DNA of 64,000 nt. Source: Acanthosepion esculentum. Its lineage: Eukaryota > Mollusca > Cephalopoda > Sepiida > Sepiidae. Made by a program: the position numbers and the translations under genes. This document shows, piece after piece, positions 20,276-31,801 of this stretch. How positions within the stretch are numbered: the first letter of the stretch is position 1; each line of letters begins with the position of its first letter. The notes beneath the pieces are model-generated. The model had not been told where the DNA came from, did not search any database, and was given only the letters and a program-made list of their open reading frames with translations. The stretch spans positions 95,315,111 through 95,379,110 of the forward strand of contig OZ038485.1 in NCBI GenBank assembly GCA_964036315.1, in the 5' to 3' direction.

Positions 20276-20764
20276 TGAATTTATACATAGTTTTCTTTTC
20301 TTTTCTATCTATCTATCTATCTAATATCCCCGAACACTTATCCATACGCAGACATTTCTATTCAAATTATTCCACGTGCAACAGAAATACAAACTTTTAA
20401 AAAGTTTTGCAATATATTCGATATAACTGCGTGTGATTATCAGAGCATTTTACAGCAATTATCCTCAGCGTCCTTTTCCTAATCAAACCCCACCAGCTTT
20501 CATTTTTAATGTTCATAAACAGATTTGGCATAAAAAAGATTAAAAAATTCCCAAAATATTTTCAGTAATTGCTAACTTGAGCTAAATTTTAAAAGTATCA
20601 GATTGAATTAAAAAAAAACAAAAAAACAAAACTGGTCGCCTAATTTGTCATGACAACGCGATCGTCTCGCAGTCCTTTTTGCTTAGTAAGTGTATTGAGT
20701 TCGATCTTCTCTGTGCGCCCCACACCTGTGACTTCGTCCCAGATAAAGCCAAAATCAAGGAAGG

Positions 20765-20850
20765 ATGTGCGGGTAGTATTGCGTGTATAGGCGCTGAAAA
20801 TGGAACAGGAGCGCCAAGTTCAAATTCCGGGCTAGCCTGTTACGTTCACT
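20765..20850 (+). mobile_element. tRNA-like SINE head
   Basis: GTAGTATTGCGTGTATAGGC and CCAAGTTCAAATTCCGGGCT resemble A and B boxes of the SINE head at 6597-6680. Weak. Confidence 0.3.
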
Positions 20851-20944
20851 TTATCGCAACTGCTCTTGAGCTATACATGAACCGACTCTTCTCCATCTAG
20901 TTCTGGGTTAAATAGCAAGGTAAACTAGGTTCTCCAGCCTTGGG

Positions 20945-23345
20945 TGGTAACCAATCTTAGAGAAAGAAAACACTGAATTTGAAGAAGCCTGTTAGAAATA
21001 ACCAAGCAAAACCGCCAAAGAAGGTAGACACAAGAAAACTGAAAGACAGGGAAACATTAGACTCTTTCCAAACATTGCGTGACTCAAAACATTTCATCTC
21101 TTGATGGAGGTAATGAAGTTGAATCGGCATGGTCTTCCTTACAAAACGTACTGTATGACTCGGCAAAAGAAAAACTAGGTTATGTTCAGCGAAAACATAA
21201 AGACTGGTTTGATTCAAATGATCCTGAAATTAAATCTCTCATTGAAAACATGCATAAAAATCAATCGGGTTTGGATGGCAGATAAAGCATGCTTATCAAA
21301 AAAGAACCGGACTTTTAAATCAGCCAATGGAAAGTCTCAAGCAAAATTGAGTGAGATGAAAGAGGGCTAGTAGACAGCAAATGCTACAGCTTTGTAAGAG
21401 GCTGATGACAGATGTGACTTCAAATCATTCTACCAAAACTTGAAGGGTGTTTTTGGTCCCATTTCCAGCACGTCTATCACCACTCTTTTCTTCAGAGAAC
21501 ACTCTTTTGACAGACAAAGGCCACATTATTAAACGCTGGACAGAAAATTTCTCCACTGTCCTAAATCAGTACTCGTCTGTTGATGCTGAAGTAATAAACA
21601 ACCTTCTTCAGAGACCTGTTGTACAAAGCCTTTCTGCTAAACTTTCAAAAAACATCAAACAGTTTTCGAATGGAAAAGCCACCGGCGAATATGGAATTCC
21701 AGCTGAAATATACAAACGTGGCACCAATCTTTCGATACACAAAATTTGTGAATTTTTCAACCTTGTGTGAGAAAAAGAAGTGCCAGAGCAGTATAAGGAT
21801 GCTCCAATTGTCCATTTGTATAAGCGCAAAGGGAACAGGTGAGAATGTTACAAACATAGAGGAATATCTCTTCTTTTTTTTTTTTGGTTGCTGGAAAAAT
21901 CCTTGCTCGTATCATCCTGAATAGGCTTAATGAATTTGTCTTAGAATCGGTATTACCAGAGACCCAGTGCAGTTTTTGATCCGGTAGAGGAACCGTGGAT
22001 ATTATCTTTTGTCTTCAGCAGACTCAGGAGAAGGCACGAGAAGAAAACAAGGATCTATTTATTGTTTCTGTAGACTTCACAAATGCTTTTTATACTGTAT
22101 CTTGAATTGCTCTTTAGAAAGTTTTGTCAAAATTAGATGTTCCAGAACAAAATCCTCCATATTATTATCTCTTTTTCACGAAGGAATGAAAGCTTTTTTA
22201 AAGTCAGGAAATGAGCAATCGGGAGCCTTTTTCGTCTCCAACGGTACAAAGAAAGGTTGCGTTCTTTCTCTTCTTCTCTTTGCACTTTTCTTTGCTATGT
22301 TTGAAAAGGCATTCTCTGACTTAAGTGAAGGAGTCAATGTTGAATTCAGTACAAGTGGAGGTCTATACAATCAGAAATGTTTTCAAGCGCAATCGAAACT
22401 TGGTCTGCAGCTGGTACGCGATCTTCTGTTTGCAGATGATGCCGTTCTATTAGCACACAGTCTAGGAGTCTTTCAAACTATCCTTGATAAATTCTCTGAG
22501 ACAATGAAAGCATTTTGACTCACTATCAACATAAAGAAGACTGAGCTAATGTACCTTCATTTATGGCACGACATTAAAAACTGTTTAGGCGTTCACATAT
22601 CTTGGATCAACAGTCTCTTCTGATGGGAAAAAAATGGACAGAGAAATCCAATCCAGAATAGCCAAAGTCAGCACAACATTCGGTATTCTTAAACATAGGT
22701 TATGGAACATCAAAGAAGTGTCTCTCAGAGTAATGATCGACATATACAGATCAGTTGTCCTCTCAACCTTTCTCTATAGTGCTGAAACTTGGACCCTGTA
22801 ACGCAAGCACATAAATCAACTTGACGCCTTTCACATGCGCTGTCTTCGTGCCATATGCGATATAAAATGGGATGACAGGGTCAAGAATAATGCAATTGTG
22901 AAGAAATGTAACATCACAGGCACTGAAACCATTTTAACAATGATACAACTTAGGTGGGATGGTCATCTTGTGAGAATGGATGAGCATAGGCTTCCAAAAA
23001 AGGTGCCGTATGGACAACTACCAAACTCCAAGCGTTCAGTTGAACGTCCACTCTTACGCTACAAAGACAAATTGAAAGACAATATGAAACGTCTCAAATT
23101 TGATCTGAAAACCTGGAAAGTCCAAGCAATAAAACCGAAAGGAGTGGCGTAAGACATGTTTCATTAAGTTAAAGGATTTTGAAGACAGTAGACTGAAGCA
23201 CCGTAATCAGCTTTGTCAAGCTCTGAAGCGGAGACGCCATCAAAATCCTGCTTTAACAAATTTCATCTGTCAGTGTGTCTTTGTCGCCCACATCAAAGCT
23301 GGGCTAGTATCACACTTAAAAAGCACAAATGAAATATGTCATTCC
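20945..23345 (+). mobile_element. Nearly complete LINE ORF2 (RTE-like), frameshifted
   Basis: The + strand runs, in shifting frames, through a linker (PPKKVDTRKLKD), WSSLQNVLYDSAKEKLGYVQ, HKDWFDSNDPEIKSL, LTDKGHIIKRWTENFSTVLN, FSNGKATGEYGIPAEIYKRG, PIVHLYKRKGN, ILARIILNRLNEF, RRTVDIIF-LQQTQEKAREEN, FIVSVDFTNAFYTVS, FFVSNGTKKGCVLSLLLFAL, the catalytic LLFADDAVLLAHS (about 22420-22460), SAETWTL, MRCLRAICDIKWDDRV, LRWDGHLVRMDEHRLPKKV, GQLPNSKRSVERPLLRYKD and a C-terminal CxxC..SHL zinc-like end (FICQCVFVAHIKAGLVSHLK, about 23260). The order is that of one full reverse transcriptase ORF without the 5' endonuclease domain. The FADD box is intact but at least six frameshifts or stops and a poly-T (21872-21885) make it inactive. 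Confidence 0.85.
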
Positions 23346-23525
23346 GCTACCCGATTTTCTCCACGATAGCTCCTGCTAGAATGCATAAATGTAAAACGAA
23401 AGGCACTGTCCACTGCTGACCCTCATTTATCGTTCACAATGGGAGAGTCCACCATATATATATAAATTTTAATTTTGTTATTTTACATCAAGTACTCTTT
23501 TGTTACTACCAGTAGTCACTTTGTA

Positions 23526-23526
23526 C

Positions 23527-23577
<51 letters not shown>
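23526..23577. repeat. (TA)n inside a short palindrome
   Basis: The tract is bracketed by CACTTTGTACAAT and ATTGTACAAAGTG, an inverted repeat of 13 bp, so it can form a cruciform. Confidence 0.9.
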
Positions 23578-23578
<1 letters not shown>

Positions 23579-23594
23579 GTACAAAGTGATACAA

Positions 23595-24045
23595 TATATA
23601 CAACGTTTCAACTCATGTAGGATATAACAGGGTGGTAACACTGGTTCAACGTTTTAGTGCATGAGGGATATAACACGGTGGTAAACCTGGTTCAACGTTT
23701 TAATGCACGCGGAATATAACAGTGTGATAAGCTTGGTTTAACGTTTTAATGCATGAGGTATATAACACGGTGGTAACTCTGGTTCAACGTTTTAATGCAT
23801 AAGGAATATAACAGGGTGGTAACCTTTGTTCAACGTTTTAATGCCTGAGGGATATAACACGGTGGTAAACCTGGTTCAACGTTTTAATGCCTGAGGGATA
23901 TAACACGGTGGTAAACCTGGTTCAACATTTTAATTCATGAGGATTATAACACTGTGGTAGCCCTTGTTCGACGTTTTAATGCATAAGGGATACGACAGGG
24001 TGATAACTCTGGTTCCGCATTTTACAGCATGAGAGATGTAACTGC
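23595..24045. repeat. 44-46-bp minisatellite, about nine units
   Basis: Unit GGTTCAACGTTTTAATGCAT plus GAGGGATATAACACGGTGGTAA with substitutions. No ORF is conserved. Confidence 0.95.
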
Positions 24046-24800
24046 GTTAAAAAACCCTCGGAGAAACTAATTAAGATTAAGTGTCGAGGAAAATAGGAAA
24101 GAAAAAAAAACGAATTAAAAATAATAATTAAAAGCCATACAGTGAGTTTGGCGTCGTGTCTAAGAAGATTTAGTAAGTCTGGGTCTTCCCCCAAAATATC
24201 CAGTTGTCTTTAAGGACAGTATCACGAATTTGTGGTCCTGTAAAATTTTCCACTTCCCAAAGAAGAATTCTCGTTATGTTTATTTTAAATCCTATAAAAT
24301 TCCACAAATCTTATGTTAGGGGGTTTAGAAATGAACGCATTCCAAGAGACGTCATCTGTTTTTAAACAAAGGAAGGTCGTGAATATCTTATCACAAACAT
24401 GCAATAGATCAAAGCCAGAAATGCTCAAATTTTTCAGCCCAATACTTAGAGTGACATATATACAGACGCGGACGCAGAGAGAGACTAGATGCGAAGATAG
24501 GCTAAGTCCGCTCATAGTCACCCTCTTCCTTCTCCTCCTCCAGGTTCTGTCACCAAAGAATTCACAGAAAAGAGGTCCCTTAAATTACTACTAATTACTG
24601 CTAGAATAATTGTTCATACTGAAAAACCGTCAACCAGGTTACACACAAAGTTTAGTAATTCTTAACTCTTTATGGATTTTTAAATTCTTAAATTTTTTTA
24701 TCATTAAACACATTGTTAGATATCAAAAGAGTTTGTTGCGTTGTGCTTTGAAGTTAGTTTTCAACGAAGAAGTCACCGCGGCTACGATGATTTCCACACG
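24046..24800. other. Unassigned sequence
   Basis: Within the long intron of the host gene. Two open frames (24313 and 24610) show no family similarity or exon signals. Confidence 0.4.
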
Positions 24801-25020
24801 TGAAATCTCCGCAGAATCACAATGAAAACTGGGCGAAATCCCCGTATAAATCTGTTTACCCCTTCAGCTTGTTGATGTCGACATGCGATAGCTGTGAAGA
24901 TCAAATCATAGTCAAGTGACGTTGCCATAAATACTACGTTTTTACAGCAATAGGAGAGGAAATGAAACCTAGCAACAGCGTGATTGTGGCGGCGGGGGTA
25001 TTATAGTAGATTGGGACGGC
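24800..25020. repeat. Dispersed repeat, second copy inverted at 53440-53640
   Basis: Shared blocks include GTGAAATCTCCGCRGAATCACAA, CAGCTTGYTGATRTCGACA and GRTCGTGAAGATCAAA in opposite orientation in the two copies. Type of element unknown. Confidence 0.5.
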
Positions 25021-25059
25021 CTTCTTCTTATTTAAATGTCATATCCCTTCAGTACAAAG

Positions 25060-25240
25060 AAGATAACGGCTCTCCACGGATTCCATTTCTTTATTATCTG
25101 CAAATTGACATTAATTTTTGGAAAGAATAGTGAAATGATTTCCTTGTGTCCCCTTCATGGCCTTGAATTCAGAGCACTCCTTCCCTAGACTATCTACCAC
25201 CCAAGGATAGAAAGGCCCGTCTACCCTATTATTTAACTAT
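25060..25240. repeat. Dispersed repeat, second copy at 52130-52300
   Basis: Both contain GGCTCTCCACGG-TTCC, TTTCTTTAT, TCTGCRAA, GTGAATGCTTTCC-like and CAAGRRTAGA-AGTCYACCCTA blocks in the same order. Type unknown; possibly a LINE or SINE tail. Confidence 0.45.
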
Positions 25241-25299
25241 AGTTTGTGGTGGAAGAAGAGATAAATTCATGCCTTTCCTAGGAGCGTTTGTGCGAAAAT

Positions 25300-25615
25300 A
25301 AACGCAATCGTATAAGCGGGAACTTGAACTCGGCTCACCGTTTCCACTTTTTGCGGCGATAACCGTTAAGCTACACACACATTCGCGTGACGACTTTATT
25401 TGTGCTTTTTAGCACAATACCAAAGATTAAACGAAATCTAGTCAAATCTTAGTTATGAAAATGCTTCATCTAGGAAGTTCAGGCAGCTTCAAGATTATTA
25501 AGCTTATCCTAGCCTAGCTCGCGATCACGCGTATAGCGAACCCCAATTAGGATCGAACTCTATACGAGAGTAACTTTATAACCAATACTCTACGGTGAAG
25601 CGTCAAAAAATCGAA
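25300..25615 (-). mobile_element. Two tRNA-like SINE heads in tandem
   Basis: On the minus strand: GTGTAGCTTAACGGTTATCG with CCGAGTTCAAGTTCCCGC (25400-25315), and ACCGTAGAGTATTGGTTATA with AGAGTTCGATCCTAATTGGG (25605-25540). Both show A and B boxes at tRNA spacing. A third head of this type is at 6597-6680. Confidence 0.5.
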
Positions 25616-25826
25616 TCTATGGCAGACGAACTCGCCAGTTTGTATCTTGGAAGAAACTGTAGCCGAAAAAAATAATGCTGCTTTAACACAAAATCGTATT
25701 CGATTATATACACATTCTGATTGGAAAGTATCCAGTCATTACCCATATCTCAATGTACGTCCTTGATGTAGAAAACGATCAGAAGGTTCCTTCCTGCATA
25801 TGCGCGAACAGTTAGGGCACATACAG

Positions 25827-26553
25827 TGAGCCCCCGCCTATCCGCGTTTCAGCATTCGCGGCTTCACACATTCGCGGATTTTTTCTTCAGAACATATGTA
25901 CTTATTATTCACAGAAACTCCGACGCGTGTTTTTTGAAGAAAATATGTACAAATTATTCGCTGAGAACTCCATGGATCCGCGTATTTTTTTCGATAGAAC
26001 ATATTTAAAATATTCTTGTATTATTTTCCTGCAATTTAAGTGACTTAAAACATATAACAGTCCATTTTTATGGTAAAAATTGGCAGAATTGTACATATTC
26101 ATTGTAAAAACAAACGCAAAAACATGCGTAGTGCTTGGGCTTTGTTTTTTGTTAGGGGCTGCGGCTGGGGTCTTAAAAGTGGCTTATGATAAGTCTGGGG
26201 GTATCATCACAGTTTTGCTTTTAGAAAATATTTTAAACTTTATATTTTATGTCTTGTTACACATATTTCATACAATATTTTCAATGGTTGTATCGATCTA
26301 TGAGTAATTAAAAACGGTTATTGTACGTATGAAAGTAAATTTACGCTAAGTGTATGGTCACCAATACTATTTTTCAAAAATGTTTTTAAAAGGGTCTGAA
26401 ATGTTTCTAAAGTGATTATGATGAAAGTTTAAGGCATATGGGGTTTTAACAATCAAAATAGGTACTTATAAGCACTTTTTGGGGGGTTGCAAGTATTCGC
26501 GGATTCTGACTATTCGCGACCGAATACCCCTGCGAATACGGAGGATTCACTGT
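25827..26553. mobile_element. Tigger/pogo-type MITE
   Basis: Terminal inverted repeats begin CAGTGAGCCCCCGCCTATCC (left) and CAGTGAATCCTCCGTATTCG (right, reverse complement), both followed by ATTCGCGG-type repeats. This is the CAGTG(A/G)-CC..CG-ATTCGCG style of Tigger ends. The 730-bp interior has no transposase; a 75-codon open frame inside is unremarkable. Confidence 0.75.
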
Positions 26554-26990
26554 TTTCGGTAATGAGACGGCATTGGGTGAGCTTGTTTAAATTGCGGCTA
26601 TCACATTATCATAATGATGCTCCCGCCTGTTTTTCTCATTTCGTGTAAGGTATTTATCAGCCCCTATTCCCTCCCCACAAAGCCCTATACTCCAGATTTG
26701 ACTTCCTGTGACTTCTGGTTTTTATTGAAGTTAATAGTGCCGTTGAAAGTGCGATTTCCTCCTCTTGGGGCCTTGTACTAGACTAAGCAAGGATTGTGCT
26801 AGGAATTTTAATCGCTGATAATTTGCAGTATCATTTCTCAACCAAAATTTCACTAACTACGTCTTTTATACATCTTTCATGACAGCTTTCGGAAAAATGA
26901 ACCGATGTTAATAAAACGAAAATAATAATTTAATACAATACAATATCATTATTAAATTAATAAATGTATTTATTGCTCTTTTTAATTTCT
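26554..26990. other. Unassigned intron sequence before the transmembrane exon
   Basis: AT-rich; only the final polypyrimidine and acceptor (26975-27003) can be interpreted. A tgtatagtgaaatcc-like strand resembling LINE tails was not convincing. Confidence 0.35.
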
Positions 26991-27003
26991 TTGCCATCAA
27001 CAG

Positions 27004-27123
27004 AAAGAAGCACTACACTTCCGAAATCGGGAAAGAAAGCCACTGCCGCCATTGTCCTAAGCTCGCTCTGCCTGGTTGTTTCACTTGGTATCGTGTTTTT
27101 TCTTTGGAGCCGAACTACAAAAT
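27004..27123 (+). CDS. Internal exon: juxtamembrane stalk and transmembrane helix
   Basis: A 120-nt phase 1-1 exon bounded by CAACAG and the donor GTACGT. Read in the frame required by the TSP1 exon it gives a short basic stalk (RSTTLPKSGKK), then about 23 hydrophobic residues (ATAAIVLSSLCLVVSLGIVF and on to FLW) and a stop-transfer SRTTK. This is the single-pass anchor of a type I membrane protein. It is 11.1 kb from the TSP1 exon and 24.7 kb from the next exon; an extra phase 1-1 exon between could have been missed. An antisense reading of the same stretch is open but has no features and is a shadow. No function beyond membrane anchoring can be claimed. Confidence 0.8.
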
Positions 27124-27459
27124 GTACGTTTTCCTGGTAAATACGGATTTCTTTCATTTCATTGTATAGAAATGGCGATTTAAAACTTACATGTTAAGTG
27201 TTACACATACACACATAAAAAAACAACAACACTTGTTTGGAAAAGAATCTTAGGATATCATTACTTTGGAATTTCGAAGTCCTGGGTATAATTATAAATT
27301 ACATCCGGCAGCAAAGACTCTAATCGGGAGATTGGAGGTTTTGAGGAACGTGGAACCACCCCTTAATTGCCATTGTTCCCAGGTCTACCCTGACCCGGGG
27401 CGATAGCACCTGTTAGCTATGGGCAAGAAAAATCAACACACTAGGAAAGTATAACATGT

Positions 27460-27850
27460 TTTTATAGCAAAAATACCAGAAATACATTTTATAGCAAAAA
27501 TACCAGAAATACATTTTATACAAAAATATCAGAAATACATTTTATAGAAAAAATATCAGAAATACATTTTATAGAAAAATATCAGAAATACATTTTATAG
27601 CAAAAATATCAGAAATACATTTTATAGCAAAAATATCAGAAATACATTTTATAGAAAAATACTAGAAATACATTTTATAGCAAAAATACTAGAAATACAT
27701 TTTATAGCAAAAATACTAGAAATACATTTTATAGCAAAAATACCAGAAATACATTTTATAGCAAAAATATCAGAAATACATTTTATAGCAAAAATACTAG
27801 AAATACATTTTATAGCAAAAATACTAGACGTAAATTTTATAGCAAAAATA
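27460..27850. repeat. 26-27-bp minisatellite, about 15 units
   Basis: Unit ATAGCAAAAATACYAGAAAT plus ACATTTT. The same unit family continues at 29100-29260 after the mariner insertion and recurs inside copies A, C and D of the host repeat. Confidence 0.95.
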
Positions 27851-27853
27851 CTA

Positions 27854-29098
27854 TCAGGTCATCCCATAAGTTCTGAACGAATTTTGAATAAAGAAAACAA
27901 GTGACCAAATGTATTTTCCCTGATTATCTGATTCCTTCCATCTATTAACAAGCTTACTAATTCCATTACGGTAAAATTCTTTTGGCTTTGATTCGAAGAA
28001 CTCACAAATGTCAGTTTTAACCTCTTCCTGTGTTACAAAAGCTGTTTCTTCCAAATGATTCTGCAAGCTACGAAACAAATAGTAGTCTGAAGGAGCAAGG
28101 TCGGGAGAATAAGGTGGATGAGGAATTTTCTCCCAACCAATCTTTTGTGACTTGATTCTTGCTGTGTGTGGTCGCGCATTGTCTTGATGAAACATCACCC
28201 GTTTTCGATTCACTAGAGTAGGTCTTTTTTCCTCAAAGCTTGGTTCAAATGCTCTAATTGCTGAAAGTATATTTGAGCATTAATTGTTGCATTAGGTGGT
28301 AAGAATTCAAAGTGGATTATTCCTTGGTAATCCCACCAGATTGAAAGAAGAACCTTTTGCCCATGAAGTTCCCTTCTCGGCTGTGGCTGGGGTCCTTCCC
28401 CTTTACCAAGCCACTGTCTATGACGCTTAACATTTCGATAAAAGATCCATTTTTCGTCGTCAGTCACAAGTCTATCCAAAAAAGGTGAAACAAGTTGACG
28501 AGAATGGAGAGAAGAGCAGATGTTAACTCAGGATTTGAGGTTGTTTTCAGACAATTCATGAGGCACCCATTTTTCAAGTTTAGGAACTTTTCCAAGTTGT
28601 TGAAGATGACGATGAACAGTTGTATGGTTTGAACTGACAACCACTGCCAATTCCTCAACTGATAAAGCAGGATTTTCTTCAAGGGCTGCTTCAAGAAGCT
28701 TTTCATCAAACTCAACTGGACGTCCGGTTCGATCTTCATCCTCAAGGGTGAAATCTCCACCTCTGAATTTTGCTAACCATCTTCTGCAAGTTCTTTCATT
28801 CACACATTCCTCTCTATAAACTGAGTGAATGTTTCTAGCCGCTTTGGCTGCTGAGTTTCCTTTCTTGAACTCATAAAGCATTATGTGCCTCAAATGATTC
28901 TTGGGTACTTCCATGTTAGCAGGGTTTTAATCAAACAAAATTTAATTTTATTGTTCTCTGAAATAAAATTTGATCAGTTTAAATGCATCTAAACATAAAA
29001 ATAATGTTCAGCTCCATTAGACATTATAAAATACTCTTTAAATTTCGTTCATTTTAACAAAAAGTTAAAATTCGGACAGAACTTATGGGATGACCTAA
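27854..29098 (-). mobile_element. mariner transposon, nearly full length, inactivated
   Basis: Terminal inverted repeats of about 30 bp (TCAGGTCATCCCATAAGTTC on the left, TTAGGTCATCCCATAAGTTC as reverse complement on the right) are flanked by TA. The minus-strand transposase begins MEVPKNHLRHIMLYEFKKGN at 28914 with paired helix-turn-helix regions (RTCRRWLAKFRGGDF, SSNHTTVHRHLQQLGKVPK), then the catalytic region VTDDEKWIFYRNVK, WLGKGEGPQPQP, FHQDNARPHTA and PYSPDLAPSDYYLFRSLQNH, giving the D, D, 34, D triad of mariner. It ends near 27910. Only two lesions are seen: an in-frame TGA at 28528-28530 and a frameshift near 28213. Length 1245 bp is normal for mariner. Confidence 0.9.
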
Positions 29099-29468
29099 TA
29101 CAAATACATTGTATAAAAAAAATACCAGAAATACATTTTTATAGTAAAATTACCAGCAATACATTTTTGTAGTGAAATTTACAATACATATTTACTAAAA
29201 AAATTCCGACAATGTATTTTTCTAGTAAAAAGACTATCAATACATTTTATAGTAAAATTGAAAACATGACAAAAATTCTTAAAAATTAAAAAACAAAACA
29301 ATTTGCTATGATTAATCTCATTCCTTGTAAGGAGAATCAAGTTTTCACTCCTCGTTTGATTTTGTAAGATTATTTTGGAAAAGTAATTATAATTTAATCA
29401 TGAAATAATGTCATTCACTTGAATTAATTATAAAGTTTGAATTTTCATACTTAAATTTTGACATTAAA

Positions 29469-31801
29469 TCTACTATCTATATTTCTCATGTTGTCTGTCT
29501 GTGTGCCTGTCGTGGGCGTTGTTACCTCGCCCAGGCCGCATTTCTCACCCGATTTCGATGCAGTTTTCACCACAAGTTTGCAAATGGCTGCCGTAAAGAC
29601 ATGACGGAGCCCAATTTTTGAGTTCGGACTCAGGTTCCGAAAAAATCGATAATCGAAAAATCTGCTTACAGAAGGAATGATTGCATTTCAACCAAATTTG
29701 ATACCTTCTTAGAGTCTACCATTGGAAGTGTTGTCCAGAAGTTTCCTGACCACAGACCCCTAGACAGCGCGGAAAATCGATAAAACCCAAAAACCGATAT
29801 GCCCAGATTGCGCCTGAACCGCATGTCGGTTTTTAGCGAAAACCGACCGGATTTATGAGGAGGCCATTGGGAGTCACCATGTCAAGTTTCAACTCTGAGC
29901 GCCCCCCAAACAGAGTGCAAATCGACAATCGGTCAACCATTAAAAATGTTTTTCCGGTTGGGTATTTCCTAAATGCAGATTAGTTTAAGGTCACGCTATG
30001 CGCGGGAAGAAACAGGTCAGTGCGTGCAGTGGAGTGGAAGAAAACATTTGACCTCAAATTCTGGAATGGGTGCAGGGCCATTGAAATTCGCCTTTTTTAT
30101 CCCTGCCACCAGGTCTGACTTTGAGCCACAAATGACATCTTCGACTTTGTCAACACTTTTGCTTTAATCGTCGCATCTTACCAAAATAAGCGCGCCTCCT
30201 TTATTCGCGGCTTTACTGAAAAAAAACCCGCATACGTCCTGAGTGAAAATGGTTCCGCCCTCAGCAGTCCATTTTCCAATTCTTTAAACCTTTTCTCCGA
30301 GCCAAGGCCGCATCCCAGACCTGACGAGGAGTTTTTGCAGTAAAACAGCAGGGCTTCCTCCCAATCCATTTCAAACGGTTAGCGGCTTTTCGTTGTCGCA
30401 CAATCCAAACGAGCAAACCCTTCATTGCAGCTCCTTGCATTCTCATCGCCGGCATCACGTGCGTTAGAGCCAAGCTGCATATGCAGCAGGCAGCTTGACC
30501 TCGTTTACGGCCAAGCCTTGCGCATGCCAAATCATGCGCGCGTGCGTGAATGCATGCTAGCATCTTCCATTTTGCGTGAGCTCATTCATGGGTCTAATTC
30601 ATGGCCATTGTCCAGGCTACACCAATCAATGACAAGTCACGCTCACTTTAAATACCTTCAGCGCGGCTGCATCCGCACTCACGTCTTGATTTGATCGCCA
30701 TTAACGCATCTGTCCTTGGATTAATTGACAGCTTCCTGCTACCGCAAGTTACCTATTTGCTTAAACGTTTGCATTACCCATTTTATCTCCGCGTGCTGCC
30801 TCTACTGCGCAGCCCAGTCCATCTTAGGGTTCCATACCTATTTCTAACTTTTTGTAGTTCAGTTTTGCTATTAGACAGTTAACTGCTGTCGCAAGTTACT
30901 TCTCTTCTGCCTTTACTACGCGGCCCAGTACACCTCAGTGTTTCACTACTTTTTAACCTTCAACGCTTCAACGTTTTGGTTGCGTAACCTTTTCCTACAG
31001 CGACGTTTTCGTGCTGCCAGAAAGCACGGCCCATAGCTAGGAGAAGCTTTTTCCATACCGCTCCACTGCATTTTTAGTTTTCGTATACAACGAGGTTGCA
31101 CCACTTCAGCTTCGGCATCAACTTCTATTCGCATTCTTACACAGCATTTCTACAACCCTTCAAATGGCTCCTACACCCACGAACATCCGTACGTCAGCAA
31201 CTGAAGACCCCTAATACCGTTAACGTTACACATGCAGAACAAGCGACTGCGGAGGAGCACATAATAACTCCGGTTACAGATGATCATATAGCGTCTACTT
31301 CAACCTCTGCTTTGCACTCTTCTGCGTGCCGTGGCGATGACCAACCCGGAAGCTCTGCAAAGGCTGCAAAAACACCCAAGCGAGGCAACCTTAGCAGGCG
31401 TTCTAAAAAAGCCTCACCGGCTAAGGGGAAACGGAAGCAGGATTCCATTGAGTGCGCCTCCTTGGGGGAGAAGCGGTTGGCGTCTCCTTCAACCTCTGCT
31501 TTGCACTCTTCTAAGTGCCGTGGCGATGACCGACCCGGCAGCTTTGCTAAGCGTGCCAAAATACCATGGCGAGGCAACCTTAGCAGGCGTTCTAAAAGAG
31601 CCTCTGCGGCAAAGAGAAAGCGGGAGGAGGAAACCAGTCAATCTCAACGGAGGCAGTATGTTTTGTCACATGAAACGCTTGGTGAGCGTAACTACCGTTT
31701 GTATTGCAAATCAGTTTACACATTCGTTGAAAAGTAAGAGGAAACTCCCTAAACGTACGATTTTTTAATCAAGCACGGGCAACGCCGGGCCATGCTGCTA
31801 G
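29469..31801 (+). mobile_element. Helitron, non-autonomous
   Basis: Starts 5'-TC (TCTACTATCTATATTTCTC) and ends CTAG, inserted between A and T, as Helitrons do. Just inside the 3' end is the imperfect hairpin AGCACGGGCAACGCCGGGCC-ATGCT, typical of animal Helitrons. Its GC-richer interior holds one 213-codon frame (31096-31737) but no Rep or helicase motifs, so it is non-autonomous. The borders are confirmed by an empty site in a related repeat copy at 47690 (CATTAAATAAACC there; CATTAAA-Helitron-TAACC here). Confidence 0.85.
31096..31737 (+). CDS. Hypothetical basic protein inside the Helitron
   Basis: A 213-codon open frame with higher GC than its surroundings. The C-terminal 140 residues contain two copies of a roughly 60-residue repeat: STSALHSSACRGDDQPGSSA with RGNLSRRSKKASPAKGKRKQ, and STSALHSSKCRGDDRPGSFA with RGNLSRRSKRASAAKRKREE. 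The end (VLSHETLGERNYRLYCKSV) could be the start of the Helitron replicase ORF or of an accessory gene. Rich in Lys/Arg and Ser, it looks nuclear or nucleic-acid binding. It may instead be chance or a degenerate N-terminus; no family is recognised. A start earlier in the transcript at MAPTPTN-like codons is in another frame. Confidence 0.35.
   Translation: MHHFSFGINFYSHSYTAFLQPFKWLLHPRTSVRQQLKTPNTVNVTHAEQATAEEHIITPVTDDHIASTSTSALHSSACRGDDQPGSSAKAAKTPKRGNLSRRSKKASPAKGKRKQDSIECASLGEKRLASPSTSALHSSKCRGDDRPGSFAKRAKIPWRGNLSRRSKRASAAKRKREEETSQSQRRQYVLSHETLGERNYRLYCKSVYTFVEK

Noticed and set aside
20679..20900. Cys-containing ORF (LLCAPHTCDFVPDKAK) as a possible host exon
   Set aside because: No acceptor/donor pair in a compatible phase with the gene model; a SINE-like B box lies inside it.
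26957..27157. Antisense 66-codon ORF over the transmembrane exon
   Set aside because: The + strand has matching splice sites, phase and a transmembrane segment; the antisense frame is its shadow.
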